Positions 45,248-53,999 of a stretch of 64,000 nucleotides of DNA are shown here, one piece after another. Source of the stretch: Mycobacterium sp. DL99 (lineage in GTDB: Bacteria; Actinomycetota; Actinomycetes; Mycobacteriales; Mycobacteriaceae); NCBI RefSeq assembly GCF_004762045.1, contig NZ_SJOM01000007.1, forward strand, positions 1,690,916 through 1,754,915, given 5' to 3'. Made by a program: the position numbers and the translations under genes. Each line of letters starts with the position of its first letter. Position 1 is the stretch's first letter. The notes beneath the pieces are model-generated. The model did no database searches. It was not told the origin of the DNA and saw only the letters and a program-made list of their open reading frames with translations.

Positions 45248-47896
45248 TCAGCCGGCCTTGAGCCGGATCCGCCAGCGAACGAACCCCGTGTAGATGATGC
45301 ACAGCAGCAACAGGATGCCGATGTTGATCAGCCACACCGTCGGGGTGTGCTTCCAGTGCGAATCGGCGGGCAGCAGCGGCGGCGGCACCAGGCGGGTCAG
45401 GTCGACGGTGGATGCGGAGGCCGCGAAGCCCCAGCGGGCCGGGGTGATCCAGGACAACTGATCGAGCACCACGCGGCCGGTCACCGGGATCATGCCGCCG
45501 GAGAACACCAGCTGACTCATCACGGTCACCACCAGCAGCGGCATGATCTGTTCGGCCGAGCGGGCCAGCGCCGACAGGGCCAGGCCCACCATCGCCGAGG
45601 CCACACACGTCATGGAGATGTCGATGAACAACTCCAGGTTGCGGCCGCCGATGAAGGCCCCGCTGTCGACTGAGCCCGGGCCCCAGCCCTTTCCGAGGAT
45701 CGTGATCACCGTGACGATGGCCGACTGGATCACCGCGAACACCGCGAACACCGCGATCTTGGCCAGCAGGTAGGCCGTCGTCGAAAGGCCGACCGCCTGC
45801 TCGCGGCGGAAGATCGCCTGCTCGCCGATCAGCGCGCGGATGGTCAGCGCGGTGCCCATGAAGATGGCACCCACGTTGAGCATCACCAGGATCTGGCCCG
45901 GTTCGTTGGGTGCCTCGCCGCCTTGGACGGCCGGGACCGGCAGACCGAACCCGACGGTACCGGGCACCGACAGCGACAGCACTCCCATGATGAACGGCAG
46001 CATGAGCAGGAACGCGGTGTAACCGCGGTCGGACACGATCAGCCGGACTTGCCGGCGAGCGATCGTGGACAGCTGCCGGAACAGGCTGGTCTTGGCCGGC
46101 TCGCCCAGGTCGCCGGGCTGTGCCGACGACGGTTCGGCTGCCGGTGCCGGGCCGGTACGGGCCAGGTAGCGCCGGTTGGCCTCGACCGGATCGCCCGCGA
46201 CGGTGCTGAAGATGTCGGCCCAGTTGGTGGTGCCGAGTTCGGGGCCGATCTGGTCGGGCGAGCCGCAGAACGCGGTCTTGCCGCCGGGGGCCAGCAGCAG
46301 CACCTGATCACACACGTCGAGGTAGGTCAGCGAGTGGGTGACGACCAGCACCACGCGGCCGGCGTCGGCCAGCTGGCGCAGCATCGTCATGACCTGGCGG
46401 TCGAGTGCCGGGTCCAGGCCCGAGGTGGGCTCGTCGAGGATCAGCAGTGACGGGCCGGTCAGCAGTTCGAGCGCGACCGAGGCACGCTTGCGCTGCCCGC
46501 CGGACAGCTTGTCGACGCGGGTGTCGAGGTGCTTGGTCATCTCGAGTTCCTCGAGCACCTGCATGACGACCTGTTCGCGGTCTTCCTTGGTGGTGTCCGG
46601 CGGCAGCCGCAGTTCGGCGGCGTACATCAGCGCCTGCCGGACGGTGAGCTGGCCGTGCACCACGTCGTCCTGCGGGACCATGCCGATCCGGGAACGCAGC
46701 GAGGCGTACTCGGCGTGGACGTCGTGGCCCTCGAAGGTGATGGTGCCGGTGGTCGGATGTGTGTAGCCGGCGACCTGTTTGGCGAACGTCGACTTGCCCG
46801 CACCCGACGGGCCGATCACCGCGGTGAGCGTGCCGGGCCGGGCGTCGACGGAGATGTTGTCGAGCAGCGTCTTGTTGCCCTCGATGGTCCACGTCAGACC
46901 GCGTACCTCAAGGCCGCCGGTGCGGGTGTCGGCCTCGGTCTCGCTGCGGCGGACCAGGGTGCCGCCGCTGAACACCAGGTCGACGTTGCCGATGGTGACC
47001 ACGTCGCCGTCGTGCAATATCGCGCTGTCCACCCGCGCGCCGTTGACGAAGGTGCCGTTGATGCTGCGCTCGTCGCGGATCTCGGTGCCGCCGGTCAACG
47101 GGATCAACGTGGCGTGATGGCGTGAGGCCAGCACGTCGGGGATGACGATGTCGTTGTCGGTGGCGCGGCCGATCTTCACCGCACCTGCCGGCGCCGCTGC
47201 GGTGCGCCCGGGCCGCAGGATTTTCATCATGCTGGTCGCGATGTTGCCGCCGGCCTCGCTGCCGCCGCGGTCCGAGGCGGCGGCCGGCGCCATCGAAGTC
47301 GCTGCCTGGGACGGGTTCGCCGGGGCCGGGGAGCGAACCGGTTGCGACTGGTACGCCTGGGGGCCGCTGGGATATCCCGACTGCGGTCCGCTCGGATAAC
47401 CACCCTGGGGGCCGCTCGGATATCCGGTCGGCGGGGTCGGGTAGCGCGGCTGCGGGCCGGACGAGTATCCGGGGCGCTGGGGCGCCGGCGGCTGCCCGTA
47501 CTGCTGACGCCCGGGGGCCGACGCCTGAGTGGGCCACGCCCCGCTGGGCCGGTTCCCGATGGGTACCGCCGCGGTCGGTGTCCGGCCGACGGAGCCCTGG
47601 TGCCGTCCGACCTCGAAGGTCACCTGGGGTCCGTCCGGGTTGCCGATGTTGACGACCTGGCCGTCGTGGATGTCGATCGAGGGCACCCGGCGGCCGTTGG
47701 CATACATGCCGTTGAGGCTGCCGTTGTCGATCGCGATCCACCGACCTTGGTCGAAACGCAGCACCAGGTGGGCGCGCGAGATCAGCGGGTGGGCGATGCG
47801 GACGTCGGCACGGAGGTCTCGGCCGATGACGACATCGTTGCCCGGGGCAAAGGTACGGGTCGATCCGTCGTAACGAACAGTCAGCGCAGGGCTCAT
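45248..47896 (-). CDS. FHA-domain ABC exporter (Rv1747-like)
   Basis: 882 residues. FHA domain 1 (VIGRDLRADVRIAHPLISRAH, residues about 25-90), a Pro/Gly/Tyr-rich linker with GYPSGPQ repeats, then FHA domain 2 (IVIPDVLASRHHATL). The ABC ATPase has Walker A GPSGAGKST, signature LSGGQRKRASVAL and Walker B LLILDEPTSGLDP. A six-helix ABC2-type permease ends in RWRIRLKAG. In M. tuberculosis the homologue is controlled by Ser/Thr kinases through FHA binding and is linked to export of cell-wall glycolipid (PIM) precursors. The start is ATG 47896; TTG 47905 is an alternative. Confidence 0.93.
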   Translation of the reverse strand: MSPALTVRYDGSTRTFAPGNDVVIGRDLRADVRIAHPLISRAHLVLRFDQGRWIAIDNGSLNGMYANGRRVPSIDIHDGQVVNIGNPDGPQVTFEVGRHQGSVGRTPTAAVPIGNRPSGAWPTQASAPGRQQYGQPPAPQRPGYSSGPQPRYPTPPTGYPSGPQGGYPSGPQSGYPSGPQAYQSQPVRSPAPANPSQAATSMAPAAASDRGGSEAGGNIATSMMKILRPGRTAAAPAGAVKIGRATDNDIVIPDVLASRHHATLIPLTGGTEIRDERSINGTFVNGARVDSAILHDGDVVTIGNVDLVFSGGTLVRRSETEADTRTGGLEVRGLTWTIEGNKTLLDNISVDARPGTLTAVIGPSGAGKSTFAKQVAGYTHPTTGTITFEGHDVHAEYASLRSRIGMVPQDDVVHGQLTVRQALMYAAELRLPPDTTKEDREQVVMQVLEELEMTKHLDTRVDKLSGGQRKRASVALELLTGPSLLILDEPTSGLDPALDRQVMTMLRQLADAGRVVLVVTHSLTYLDVCDQVLLLAPGGKTAFCGSPDQIGPELGTTNWADIFSTVAGDPVEANRRYLARTGPAPAAEPSSAQPGDLGEPAKTSLFRQLSTIARRQVRLIVSDRGYTAFLLMLPFIMGVLSLSVPGTVGFGLPVPAVQGGEAPNEPGQILVMLNVGAIFMGTALTIRALIGEQAIFRREQAVGLSTTAYLLAKIAVFAVFAVIQSAIVTVITILGKGWGPGSVDSGAFIGGRNLELFIDISMTCVASAMVGLALSALARSAEQIMPLLVVTVMSQLVFSGGMIPVTGRVVLDQLSWITPARWGFAASASTVDLTRLVPPPLLPADSHWKHTPTVWLINIGILLLLCIIYTGFVRWRIRLKAG
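47345..47440 (-). repeat. GYPSGPQ-encoding tandem repeats in the exporter linker
   Basis: About four copies of a 21-24-bp unit encoding (G)GYPSGPQ lie in the linker between the two FHA domains. A disordered, probably phosphorylatable region is expected; length changes between strains are likely. Confidence 0.7.
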
Positions 47897-47957
47897 CGCG
47901 CTCAACTCTATCGGTACTTTTCGCCGGGGCTGGGCCGTTGCGGAGGTGTCGCGGCGT

Positions 47958-49742
47958 GTGACTATGGCTCACATGGTTTCTGAAGGGGCGCAGAAGACGG
48001 CCGGCCGCGTGCTGAGCCTGCTGAGGGCGGTCGGCACGATGCTGGCCGGCGCGGCGGTGGTGTTGTTGGTGTGGGCCGCGGCGCTGGGTGCATGGGCGCG
48101 GTTGGTCGCACCGCGCAGCGCCGGGGAGAGTTCCTGGTACGTGCTGGGCCTGCACCGGTGGGGCGACGCCCTGCCGAACCGGATGGCGTTGGTGGTGGCG
48201 GTGATCGCGGTGGTGCTGATCGCGGCGATGGCCTACGGCGTCTGGCGCGGCCACACCGGCCGTGACCTGGCGGCCACCCCGGCCGGGGCGGCAGGCGTGG
48301 CGGCGCTGCTGGTCATCGCGTACATCACCCAGGGGATCCCGGCGTTCTACCGGATGGCGATGGACAACGCGCCGGTTACCGCGGCACTGCCCGCCGGGAT
48401 GGCGTCGTGGTGGTTGTGTCTGGCCGGGGCGGCGGCGACCTTCCTGGCGGCACGGGCCTTCCCGCGGTTGGAGCGCGGCGCGGTGAAGTTGCTGGCTGTC
48501 GGCGCAGCGATCGCCGTCGTGGTTGCCGCGGTGGTGACCGTGGGTGCGTTGCGCGCCGGTGATGACGGCCGCTTCGTCGATGCGACGACGGCGGCAGCTA
48601 GCGATGTTCCGGCGATGCCCGGTGCGCTGGGGCAGCGCACGTTCACGGTGTCGGCGCCCGACGCGTTCACCGACAAAGATGTGCCGTTGTACGACATCGC
48701 TGCCGCCGGAGCCGGTTTCGCCGTCTATCAGAAGGGCCGCATCACGGCCTATGGCGCCGACGGCAAGGAGCGCTGGTACTACTCACGGACCGGGCCCGGG
48801 GAAGTGCGCGTCAACGGGATGCGCGTGGTCGACGATGGCGCCACGGTGCTGGCCTTCATCGACGCCGGGCTCGTCGGCCTCGACGCCGTCACCGGCGACC
48901 GGCTGTGGACCAGTGGCGATCCGGATCTGCTCGAGGCGGCCCGTGGGCGCTACCGATTCGCCACCGGACCGTTGGTGGTGGGCTGGAACGACGAGCAAAT
49001 GTGGACCCGGTACGACAGCCGGACCGGCCGGCCGATGTGGAACGTACGTGCGCCGCATCCCGATTGCGGCATCGTCGAACCAACCGTGACCTCGTCGGGT
49101 GTGGTGTCCGCGGTGCAATGCCGGGACGGCAAAGTCTGGTTGACTGTGCTCGATCCCCAAACCGGGGAAATCGGTTGGGACACCACGCTGTTCGAGAGCC
49201 ACATCGACCCGGCGGCGCCGATCGAACAGCGCTACCTCAAGCTCGGGGTGAGCGTCGGCAACCGCGTCGGAGTCTTCGTGTCGGCCGTCGGACCCGGTGC
49301 ACCGGCCGGAGCGATGTACGCCAATATCGTCGACCGCACCGTCAGTACCCTGCCGCCTCGCGGACGCCCCAGTGAATCATCGGGCCTCAACGACGACTTC
49401 CTGGTGTGGTACCTCGAGGACGTATCGACCCGCCTGACCCTGTTCGGCCCCGACGGACGCGAACGATGTGGCCTCCCCGGCGATATCGAGCCGGTCCGGT
49501 CGAACGTGCCGAGTCAGCCGGTCGATCAACCGGCCTACTTCACGGCGTCCGGTTCCCTCGTCGTCGCCGACCGCGGTCCGCGCGGCGGCGCGGCATCGTT
49601 GCGCACGTTCGATGCGAAGTCGTGCGCTCAGACCGCAGCGGTGCCCGTGAAATCGGTCGAAGGATTCGTCCCGGCGCCGGGCGCGGTGCTGGTGCTGTGG
49701 CGTGACGGGCAGACGCTGCAGATCGACGGGTACACGGACTAA
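47958..49742 (+). CDS. Membrane-anchored PQQ-like beta-propeller protein
   Basis: About 594 residues. There are four to five hydrophobic helices in the first 200 residues, then an outer domain with Trp-docking propeller repeats (YGADGKERWYYSRTGPG, GLDAVTGDRLWTS, LDPQTGEIGWDT). The four cysteines of the outer part may form disulphides. The enzyme motifs of quinoprotein dehydrogenases are missing, so a binding or scaffold role is more likely. The start is uncertain (GTG 47946, GTG 47958, ATG 47964); GGAGG lies at 47942-47946. Confidence 0.75.
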   Translation: MTMAHMVSEGAQKTAGRVLSLLRAVGTMLAGAAVVLLVWAAALGAWARLVAPRSAGESSWYVLGLHRWGDALPNRMALVVAVIAVVLIAAMAYGVWRGHTGRDLAATPAGAAGVAALLVIAYITQGIPAFYRMAMDNAPVTAALPAGMASWWLCLAGAAATFLAARAFPRLERGAVKLLAVGAAIAVVVAAVVTVGALRAGDDGRFVDATTAAASDVPAMPGALGQRTFTVSAPDAFTDKDVPLYDIAAAGAGFAVYQKGRITAYGADGKERWYYSRTGPGEVRVNGMRVVDDGATVLAFIDAGLVGLDAVTGDRLWTSGDPDLLEAARGRYRFATGPLVVGWNDEQMWTRYDSRTGRPMWNVRAPHPDCGIVEPTVTSSGVVSAVQCRDGKVWLTVLDPQTGEIGWDTTLFESHIDPAAPIEQRYLKLGVSVGNRVGVFVSAVGPGAPAGAMYANIVDRTVSTLPPRGRPSESSGLNDDFLVWYLEDVSTRLTLFGPDGRERCGLPGDIEPVRSNVPSQPVDQPAYFTASGSLVVADRGPRGGAASLRTFDAKSCAQTAAVPVKSVEGFVPAPGAVLVLWRDGQTLQIDGYTD

Positions 49743-50644
49743 GTGGGACTGTTGGCCAGCGTGGGCACGGCCTCTTCCGGGTAGCGGTCCTGGGCGTCCC
49801 AGACGTCCCAGGTCTGCACCGCCCAGAACACGGCGAACAGCACGATGAGGATGAGTTCGACGGCGAGCACCCCGAAGTGCCATCCCAGGATCAGCAGCAC
49901 GACGCCGGCCACGACGGTGATCAGCATCAGCGCGGCGATCGCCGCATAGAACCGGGCCAGGTGCCGGCGCACCGCGGCCCTGGCGTAGCACGCGTGGTAG
50001 ACCGCCACGAGCGTGATGGCCAGGAACATCGCGACCGCCGCGATGGCGTGTGCGTGATCGGCAAACCAGTCCCAGAGCATGAGCGGCGCCCCGGCGATCG
50101 CGAGGATCACCAACACTGTGGGAAGCCATTTCTCGGATCGCAGCAACGCGGTGGCGACGGTCTTCCACAGGGAGGCGGCCTCGGCGCACGACAGCGGGGA
50201 CGGCACGGGTGCGTCCCTGGGGCGGCGCCAGTGGTCCAGCGTGAAGTACATGGTGGCGCCGACGGCCACGGCCACGAACAGCGCGGCGACGTTGTTGGCG
50301 ACGCCGCCGAACGGGTCGGCCACGCTGGGAAGCCACGGCTGACACAGGTCGGCGGGACCGGTGGGCACCAGGGCGACGATGAAGGCCAGGAATCCGGCAT
50401 AGTTCAGCAGCGCCTCTTCGCCCACCCGGCTGCCCTTGTAGGCGATCAGGCAGATGCCGATGGCGCACAGGGAGGCAAGGAACACCGCGTGGGTGCGGGT
50501 GTAGAAGAACGCGCTGATGGAACCCTGCGGGCAAGTGTGCGCCCAGGTCAACGCGAGAGAACACAACAGGAACACCACCAGCGCCACCAGACCGACCCGC
50601 ACGTAGCGGTAGGTCACCATGGTGTCGCTGGGGTTGCCGACCAT
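49739..50644 (-). CDS. Polytopic membrane protein, unknown function
   Basis: 301 residues with about seven predicted helices, starting with VGLVALVVFLLCSLALTW. A short loop contains THAVFLASLC, and a cytoplasmic tail ends EEAVPTLANSPT. No transporter or enzyme family is recognised. It follows the flavin reductase gene by 7 nt on the same strand without its own ribosome-binding site, so coupling is likely. It overlaps the end of the converging propeller gene by 4 nt. Confidence 0.75.
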   Translation of the reverse strand: MVGNPSDTMVTYRYVRVGLVALVVFLLCSLALTWAHTCPQGSISAFFYTRTHAVFLASLCAIGICLIAYKGSRVGEEALLNYAGFLAFIVALVPTGPADLCQPWLPSVADPFGGVANNVAALFVAVAVGATMYFTLDHWRRPRDAPVPSPLSCAEAASLWKTVATALLRSEKWLPTVLVILAIAGAPLMLWDWFADHAHAIAAVAMFLAITLVAVYHACYARAAVRRHLARFYAAIAALMLITVVAGVVLLILGWHFGVLAVELILIVLFAVFWAVQTWDVWDAQDRYPEEAVPTLANSPT

Positions 50645-50651
50645 GGAGCTA

Positions 50652-51875
50652 TTAGCTCACGAGTGAGTCCGGGGCTCCCGTCACCACGCAGTGAGTGTGG
50701 CTGTAGATCGTCGGCATGCACATGTTGCAATGCGTACACAGCGACTTGACCGAACCCTTGGCTTCCTCGGCCTTGATCCGGTTGAGCAGGTCCGGCTCGG
50801 CGAGCAGCGCGCGCCCCATCGCGACGAACTCGAAGCCCGCTGCCATCGCCCGGTCCATCGTCTCGCGGTTGGTGATGCCGCCCAGCAGGATGATCGGCAT
50901 GCTCAGCTCGGCGCGGAACTTCTCGGCGTCGCGCATCAGATACGCCTCGTGGTACGGATACTCGCGGAAGAACTTGTTGCCGCTCATCCGGATGCCCCAG
51001 CTGATCGGGGGTTTGAAGTTCGCGGCGAACTCCTTGACCGGCGCGCCGCCGCGGAACAGGTACATCGGGTTGACCAAAGAGCTGCCCGCGGTGAGCTCGA
51101 TGGCGTCCAGGCCGCCGTCCTCTTCGAGCCACTTCGCCGTCTGCAGGGACTCGTCGATCGGGATGCCGCCGCGGACACCGTCGCTCATGTTGAGTTTGGC
51201 GATGACGGCGATCTTCCGGTCGCCGTGCTTGTCGACGGCGTCGCGCACCGCGCGCACGACTCCACGGGCGACCTTGGCCCGGTTCTCCAGCGATCCGCCG
51301 AACTCGTCGGTGCGCCGGTTGATCAGCGGGGACAGGAACGAGCTGGCCAGGTAGTTGTGGCCGAGGTGAACCTCGACCGCGTCGAAGCCGGAGTCGATGG
51401 CCAGCCGTGCGGCGTTGGCGTGCGCTTCGGTGACGTCGCGGATGTCGTCGATCGAGGCCTTCTTGGCGAACCGCATCGACAGCGGGTTGAAGAACCGGAC
51501 CGGCGCCAGCGCCTTGGCCTTGTTGGTCCGGGAGTTGGCCACCGGGCCGGCGTGGCCGATCTGGGCGCTGATTGCCGCGCCCTCGGCATGGATGGTCTCG
51601 GTCAGTTTGGTCAGTCCGGGTACGGCCTCGGGCCGCATCCAGATCTGCCAGCCGTCAGTGCGGCCACCGGGTGCCACCGCGCAGTAGGCGACGGTGGTCA
51701 TGCCGACACCGCCGGCCGCGGGTAGCCGGTGGTAGTTGATCAAATCCTCCGTGACCAGCGCATCAGGCGTGGACGCTTCGAAGGTGGCGGCCTTGATGAT
51801 GCGGTTGCGCAGCGTCACCGGGCCGAGCTTGGCCTCACTGAAAACATCAGTGAACACATTGGGCTGGGTGTTCAT
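50652..51875 (-). CDS. Old-yellow-enzyme family FMN oxidoreductase (Rv3359-like)
   Basis: 407 residues. (beta/alpha)8 barrel of the NADH:flavin oxidoreductase family (KLGPVTLRNRIIKAATFE, FDAVEVHLGHNYLASSFLSP, RRTDEFGGSLENR). The C-terminal cysteine cluster SLCTHCNMCMP may hold an iron-sulphur cluster, as in dienoyl-CoA reductase-like members. It reduces activated double bonds using NAD(P)H; the substrate is unknown. The start ATG 51875 follows AGGCTCAGCAT. It is divergent from folD. Confidence 0.88.
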   Translation of the reverse strand: MNTQPNVFTDVFSEAKLGPVTLRNRIIKAATFEASTPDALVTEDLINYHRLPAAGGVGMTTVAYCAVAPGGRTDGWQIWMRPEAVPGLTKLTETIHAEGAAISAQIGHAGPVANSRTNKAKALAPVRFFNPLSMRFAKKASIDDIRDVTEAHANAARLAIDSGFDAVEVHLGHNYLASSFLSPLINRRTDEFGGSLENRAKVARGVVRAVRDAVDKHGDRKIAVIAKLNMSDGVRGGIPIDESLQTAKWLEEDGGLDAIELTAGSSLVNPMYLFRGGAPVKEFAANFKPPISWGIRMSGNKFFREYPYHEAYLMRDAEKFRAELSMPIILLGGITNRETMDRAMAAGFEFVAMGRALLAEPDLLNRIKAEEAKGSVKSLCTHCNMCMPTIYSHTHCVVTGAPDSLVS

Positions 51876-51912
51876 ATGCTGAGCCTGCCACGCGGCTGAC
51901 ACAATGGGGAGC

Positions 51913-52764
51913 GTGGGTTCCATTGTGTTGGACGGTAAGGCGACGCGCGACGAGATCTTCGTCGACCTCAAGCAGCGCGTAGCGAAGTTGACCGAAGCGG
52001 GACGGACGCCCGGCCTCGGAACCGTGTTGGTCGGTGACGACCCTGGCTCTCAGGCCTATGTGCGCGGCAAGCATGCTGACTGCGCAAAGGTCGGGATCAA
52101 CTCGATCCGCCGCGACCTGCCCGCCGATATCACGCAGGCCCAGCTCGATGAGACGATCGACGAGCTCAACGCCAACCCGGACTGCACGGGCTACATCGTG
52201 CAGCTGCCGCTGCCCAAGCATCTGGATGAGAACGCCGCGCTGGAGCGCATCGACCCGGCCAAGGACGCCGACGGTCTGCATCCGACCAACCTGGGCCGAC
52301 TGGTGCTCGGAAAAGATGCGCCGCTGCCGTGCACGCCGCGCGGCATAGTGCACCTGCTGCGCCGGTTCGATGTGCCGATCGCCGGCGCCCATGTCGTGGT
52401 GATCGGCCGTGGCGTCACCGTCGGCCGGCCGATGGGCCTGCTGCTGACCCGGCGCTCGGAGAACGCCACCGTGACGTTGTGCCACACCGGGACGCGGGAT
52501 CTGCCCGCGCTGACCCGGCAGGCCGACATCATCATCGCCGCGGTTGGCGTGCCGCACATGGTCACCGCGGACATGGTCAAGCCGGGTGCGGCCGTCGTCG
52601 ACGTCGGCGTGAGCCGGGTGGACGGCAAGCTGACCGGAGATGTGGCGCCGGACGTGTGGGACGTCGCCGGGCACGTGTCGCCCAACCCGGGCGGGGTGGG
52701 GCCGCTGACGCGGGCGTTCCTGCTGACCAACGTCGTCGAGCTCGAAGAGTCGAAACTGGCGTGA
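51913..52764 (+). CDS. folD: Bifunctional methylenetetrahydrofolate dehydrogenase/cyclohydrolase FolD
   Basis: 283 residues. It interconverts 5,10-methylene- and 10-formyl-tetrahydrofolate. Family signatures: [22 protein letters not shown] with the catalytic Lys, [28 protein letters not shown] for NADP, and [15 protein letters not shown]. The start GTG 51913 ([14 protein letters not shown]) was chosen by similarity to the Rv3356c N-terminus. ATG 51904 in the same frame is possible. It overlaps the next gene by GTGA. Confidence 0.95.
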   Translation: MGSIVLDGKATRDEIFVDLKQRVAKLTEAGRTPGLGTVLVGDDPGSQAYVRGKHADCAKVGINSIRRDLPADITQAQLDETIDELNANPDCTGYIVQLPLPKHLDENAALERIDPAKDADGLHPTNLGRLVLGKDAPLPCTPRGIVHLLRRFDVPIAGAHVVVIGRGVTVGRPMGLLLTRRSENATVTLCHTGTRDLPALTRQADIIIAAVGVPHMVTADMVKPGAAVVDVGVSRVDGKLTGDVAPDVWDVAGHVSPNPGGVGPLTRAFLLTNVVELEESKLA

Positions 52765-53054
52765 CGGCAAAGGAGTTCGTCCAGAAGGTGGTCGCCGGGC
52801 AGTGGCCGATCCTCGTGGTCGGGCTGATCTTTATCGCGGCCTTCGCCTTGGTGGTGGCGGGCTATTGGCGCCGCGGCGCACTGGTGATCGGGATCGGCGT
52901 CGGTGCGGCGGCTGCGCTGCGGCTCGCGCTCACCGACGACCGGGCCGGCCTGCTTGTGGTGCGAAGCCGGACGATCGACTTCGCCACCACCGCGACCGTG
53001 AGCGCGGTGGTGCTCTACATCGCCTGGACCATCGACCCGCTGGGCACCAGCTAG
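52761..53054 (+). CDS. DUF3017 small membrane protein (Rv3355c-like)
   Basis: 97 residues with three hydrophobic helices ([52 protein letters not shown]). It starts at GTG 52761 overlapping the folD stop and is conserved next to folD in mycobacteria. The role is unknown. It overlaps the erm stop by 4 nt on the other strand. Confidence 0.88.
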   Translation: MTAKEFVQKVVAGQWPILVVGLIFIAAFALVVAGYWRRGALVIGIGVGAAAALRLALTDDRAGLLVVRSRTIDFATTATVSAVVLYIAWTIDPLGTS

Positions 53055-53791
53055 TCCACCGCGGCGAACAGGGCCGCCCACTGCTGTGCGGACAAATCCC
53101 GCGGCAGTGCCGATGGTTGAATTCCGTTGGCCTGCAACCACCGCCGATCTACGTGAGGTCGCAGGATCTGCGCCAGGCCGCGGCCCCGCGCGGTGAACAC
53201 CTCGTGTGCCAGGGCCTGATATCGGCGCCGGTCGGCCGACGGGATCAGGGGTTCACCGCGGCGTTTGATGGTCAACAGCCCGGCGTCCACACCGGGTCGT
53301 GGTCGAAACGCGTCCGCGGAAACCTTTCGTGCCAAACCGAATTCGAACCACGGCCACCACTGCGCCGTCATCATGGTGGCGCCGCCGACCGCGGCCCGCC
53401 GCCGGGCCACCTCCCACTGCATCAGCAGTACGGCGTCGGTCCAGCCCGGGCCGTGTAGCAGCCGCCGTAGGATCGCGGTGGTCAGGTGAAAGGGCAGGTT
53501 GCCCACCACCACGTGCGGCGTTGCGGGTAGTCGGTACTGCAGAAAATCTGCACTTACCACCTCGGCCGAGGTTCGGTCCGCCAATCGTCGAGCCCGCCGC
53601 CGGTCGACCTCGATGGCGGTCAGCGGCCGGTCCAGCCGTTGCAGCGGCAGGGTGAGCGCGCCGTCGCCGGCGCCGATCTCGAGGATGGGACCTGTTGTGT
53701 GCGAGACGATTCTGACGATGTCGGCGACCACGCGTCGGTCGCACAGGAAATTCTGGCCGTATTCGTGCCGGCCGTGATGAGTTGAAGACAC
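53051..53791 (-). CDS. erm: 23S rRNA (adenine-2058 N6) methyltransferase, Erm(39)/Erm(40) type
   Basis: 246 residues. SAM-binding motif ILEIGAGDGALTLP and target-adenine motif VVGNLPFHLTTAIL identify an Erm enzyme that methylates A2058 and gives macrolide-lincosamide-streptogramin B resistance. Length and N-terminus (MSSTHHGRHEYGQNFL) fit chromosomal erm(39)/(40) of the M. fortuitum group rather than Erm(38) (longer) or Erm(41) (shorter). The start codon is an intact GTG at 53791 behind GGAGTATCC; start-codon loss is known to inactivate erm(39) in relatives. An inducible leader lies upstream (53825-53940). Confidence 0.93.
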   Translation of the reverse strand: MSSTHHGRHEYGQNFLCDRRVVADIVRIVSHTTGPILEIGAGDGALTLPLQRLDRPLTAIEVDRRRARRLADRTSAEVVSADFLQYRLPATPHVVVGNLPFHLTTAILRRLLHGPGWTDAVLLMQWEVARRRAAVGGATMMTAQWWPWFEFGLARKVSADAFRPRPGVDAGLLTIKRRGEPLIPSADRRRYQALAHEVFTARGRGLAQILRPHVDRRWLQANGIQPSALPRDLSAQQWAALFAAVD

Positions 53792-53796
53792 GGATA

Positions 53797-53827
53797 CTCC
53801 GCAGTCGCAGGGACAAAGCAGCTGCGG
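53797..53827 (-). promoter_or_regulatory. Stem that can mask the erm ribosome-binding site
   Basis: CCGCAG (53827-53822) can pair with CTGCGG (53804-53799), whose last bases belong to the Shine-Dalgarno GGAG (53800-53797). This would hide the erm ribosome-binding site when no ribosome is stalled upstream. Its left arm overlaps the right arm of the stem at 53825-53856, so the two may compete. Confidence 0.5.
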
Positions 53828-53856
53828 CGGATGTTCCGGGAAGTGAAGATCCGCCG
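53825..53856 (-). promoter_or_regulatory. Erm leader stem-loop after the leader peptide
   Basis: CGGCGGAT / ATCCGCCG form a perfect 8-bp stem with a 16-nt loop, 1 nt past the leader-peptide stop. A ribosome halted in the peptide would cover its left arm, which is the logic of translational attenuation. Confidence 0.6.
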
Positions 53857-53857
53857 G

Positions 53858-53893
53858 CTATGTGGTGCGCAAGCGGATGTAGGTCACTGACAT
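53858..53893 (-). CDS. Erm leader peptide MSVTYIRLRTT with macrolide-arrest motif
   Basis: 11-codon ORF (ATG 53893, TAG 53858-53860) reading MSVTYIRLRTT. Ile-Arg-Leu-Arg belongs to the (M/I)RLR class of erm leader peptides at which drug-bound ribosomes stall. It has no usable ribosome-binding site, but its ATG lies 7 nt past a -10 (TACCGT), so it is probably translated from a leaderless mRNA. It precedes two stem-loops and the erm gene. Confidence 0.75.
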   Translation of the reverse strand: MSVTYIRLRTT

Positions 53894-53900
53894 GCCTGCC

Positions 53901-53940
53901 ACGGTAGGCAGAGTGGCGGCCTGGCCTCAACTGATTTTCA
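53901..53940 (-). promoter_or_regulatory. WhiB7-type promoter of erm
   Basis: On the minus strand: AAAATC (53938-53933), then TTGAGG as -35 (53930-53925), an 18-nt spacer, and TACCGT as -10 (53906-53901). An AT-rich block just ahead of a -35 is the known hallmark of WhiB7-dependent antibiotic-response promoters in mycobacteria. Transcription would begin at or next to the leader ATG. Confidence 0.65.
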
Positions 53941-53955
53941 CAGGAAATGCCCAGG

Positions 53956-53993
53956 GGGCAATATTGCCCAACGGGCAATATTTGGTCTACCGT
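53956..53993 (+). promoter_or_regulatory. Operator and promoter of the TetR/FAD-hydroxylase operon
   Basis: GGGCAATATTGCCC (53956-53969) is a perfect 14-bp palindrome. GGGCAATATTTGGT (53973-53986) is a near copy 17 bp on. TACCGT (53988-53993) is a likely -10, 6 nt ahead of the TetR ATG, with TTGCCC (53964-53969) at the -35 position inside the palindrome. Autorepression by the TetR protein is the simplest reading. Confidence 0.7.
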
Positions 53994-53999
53994 GAAGAC

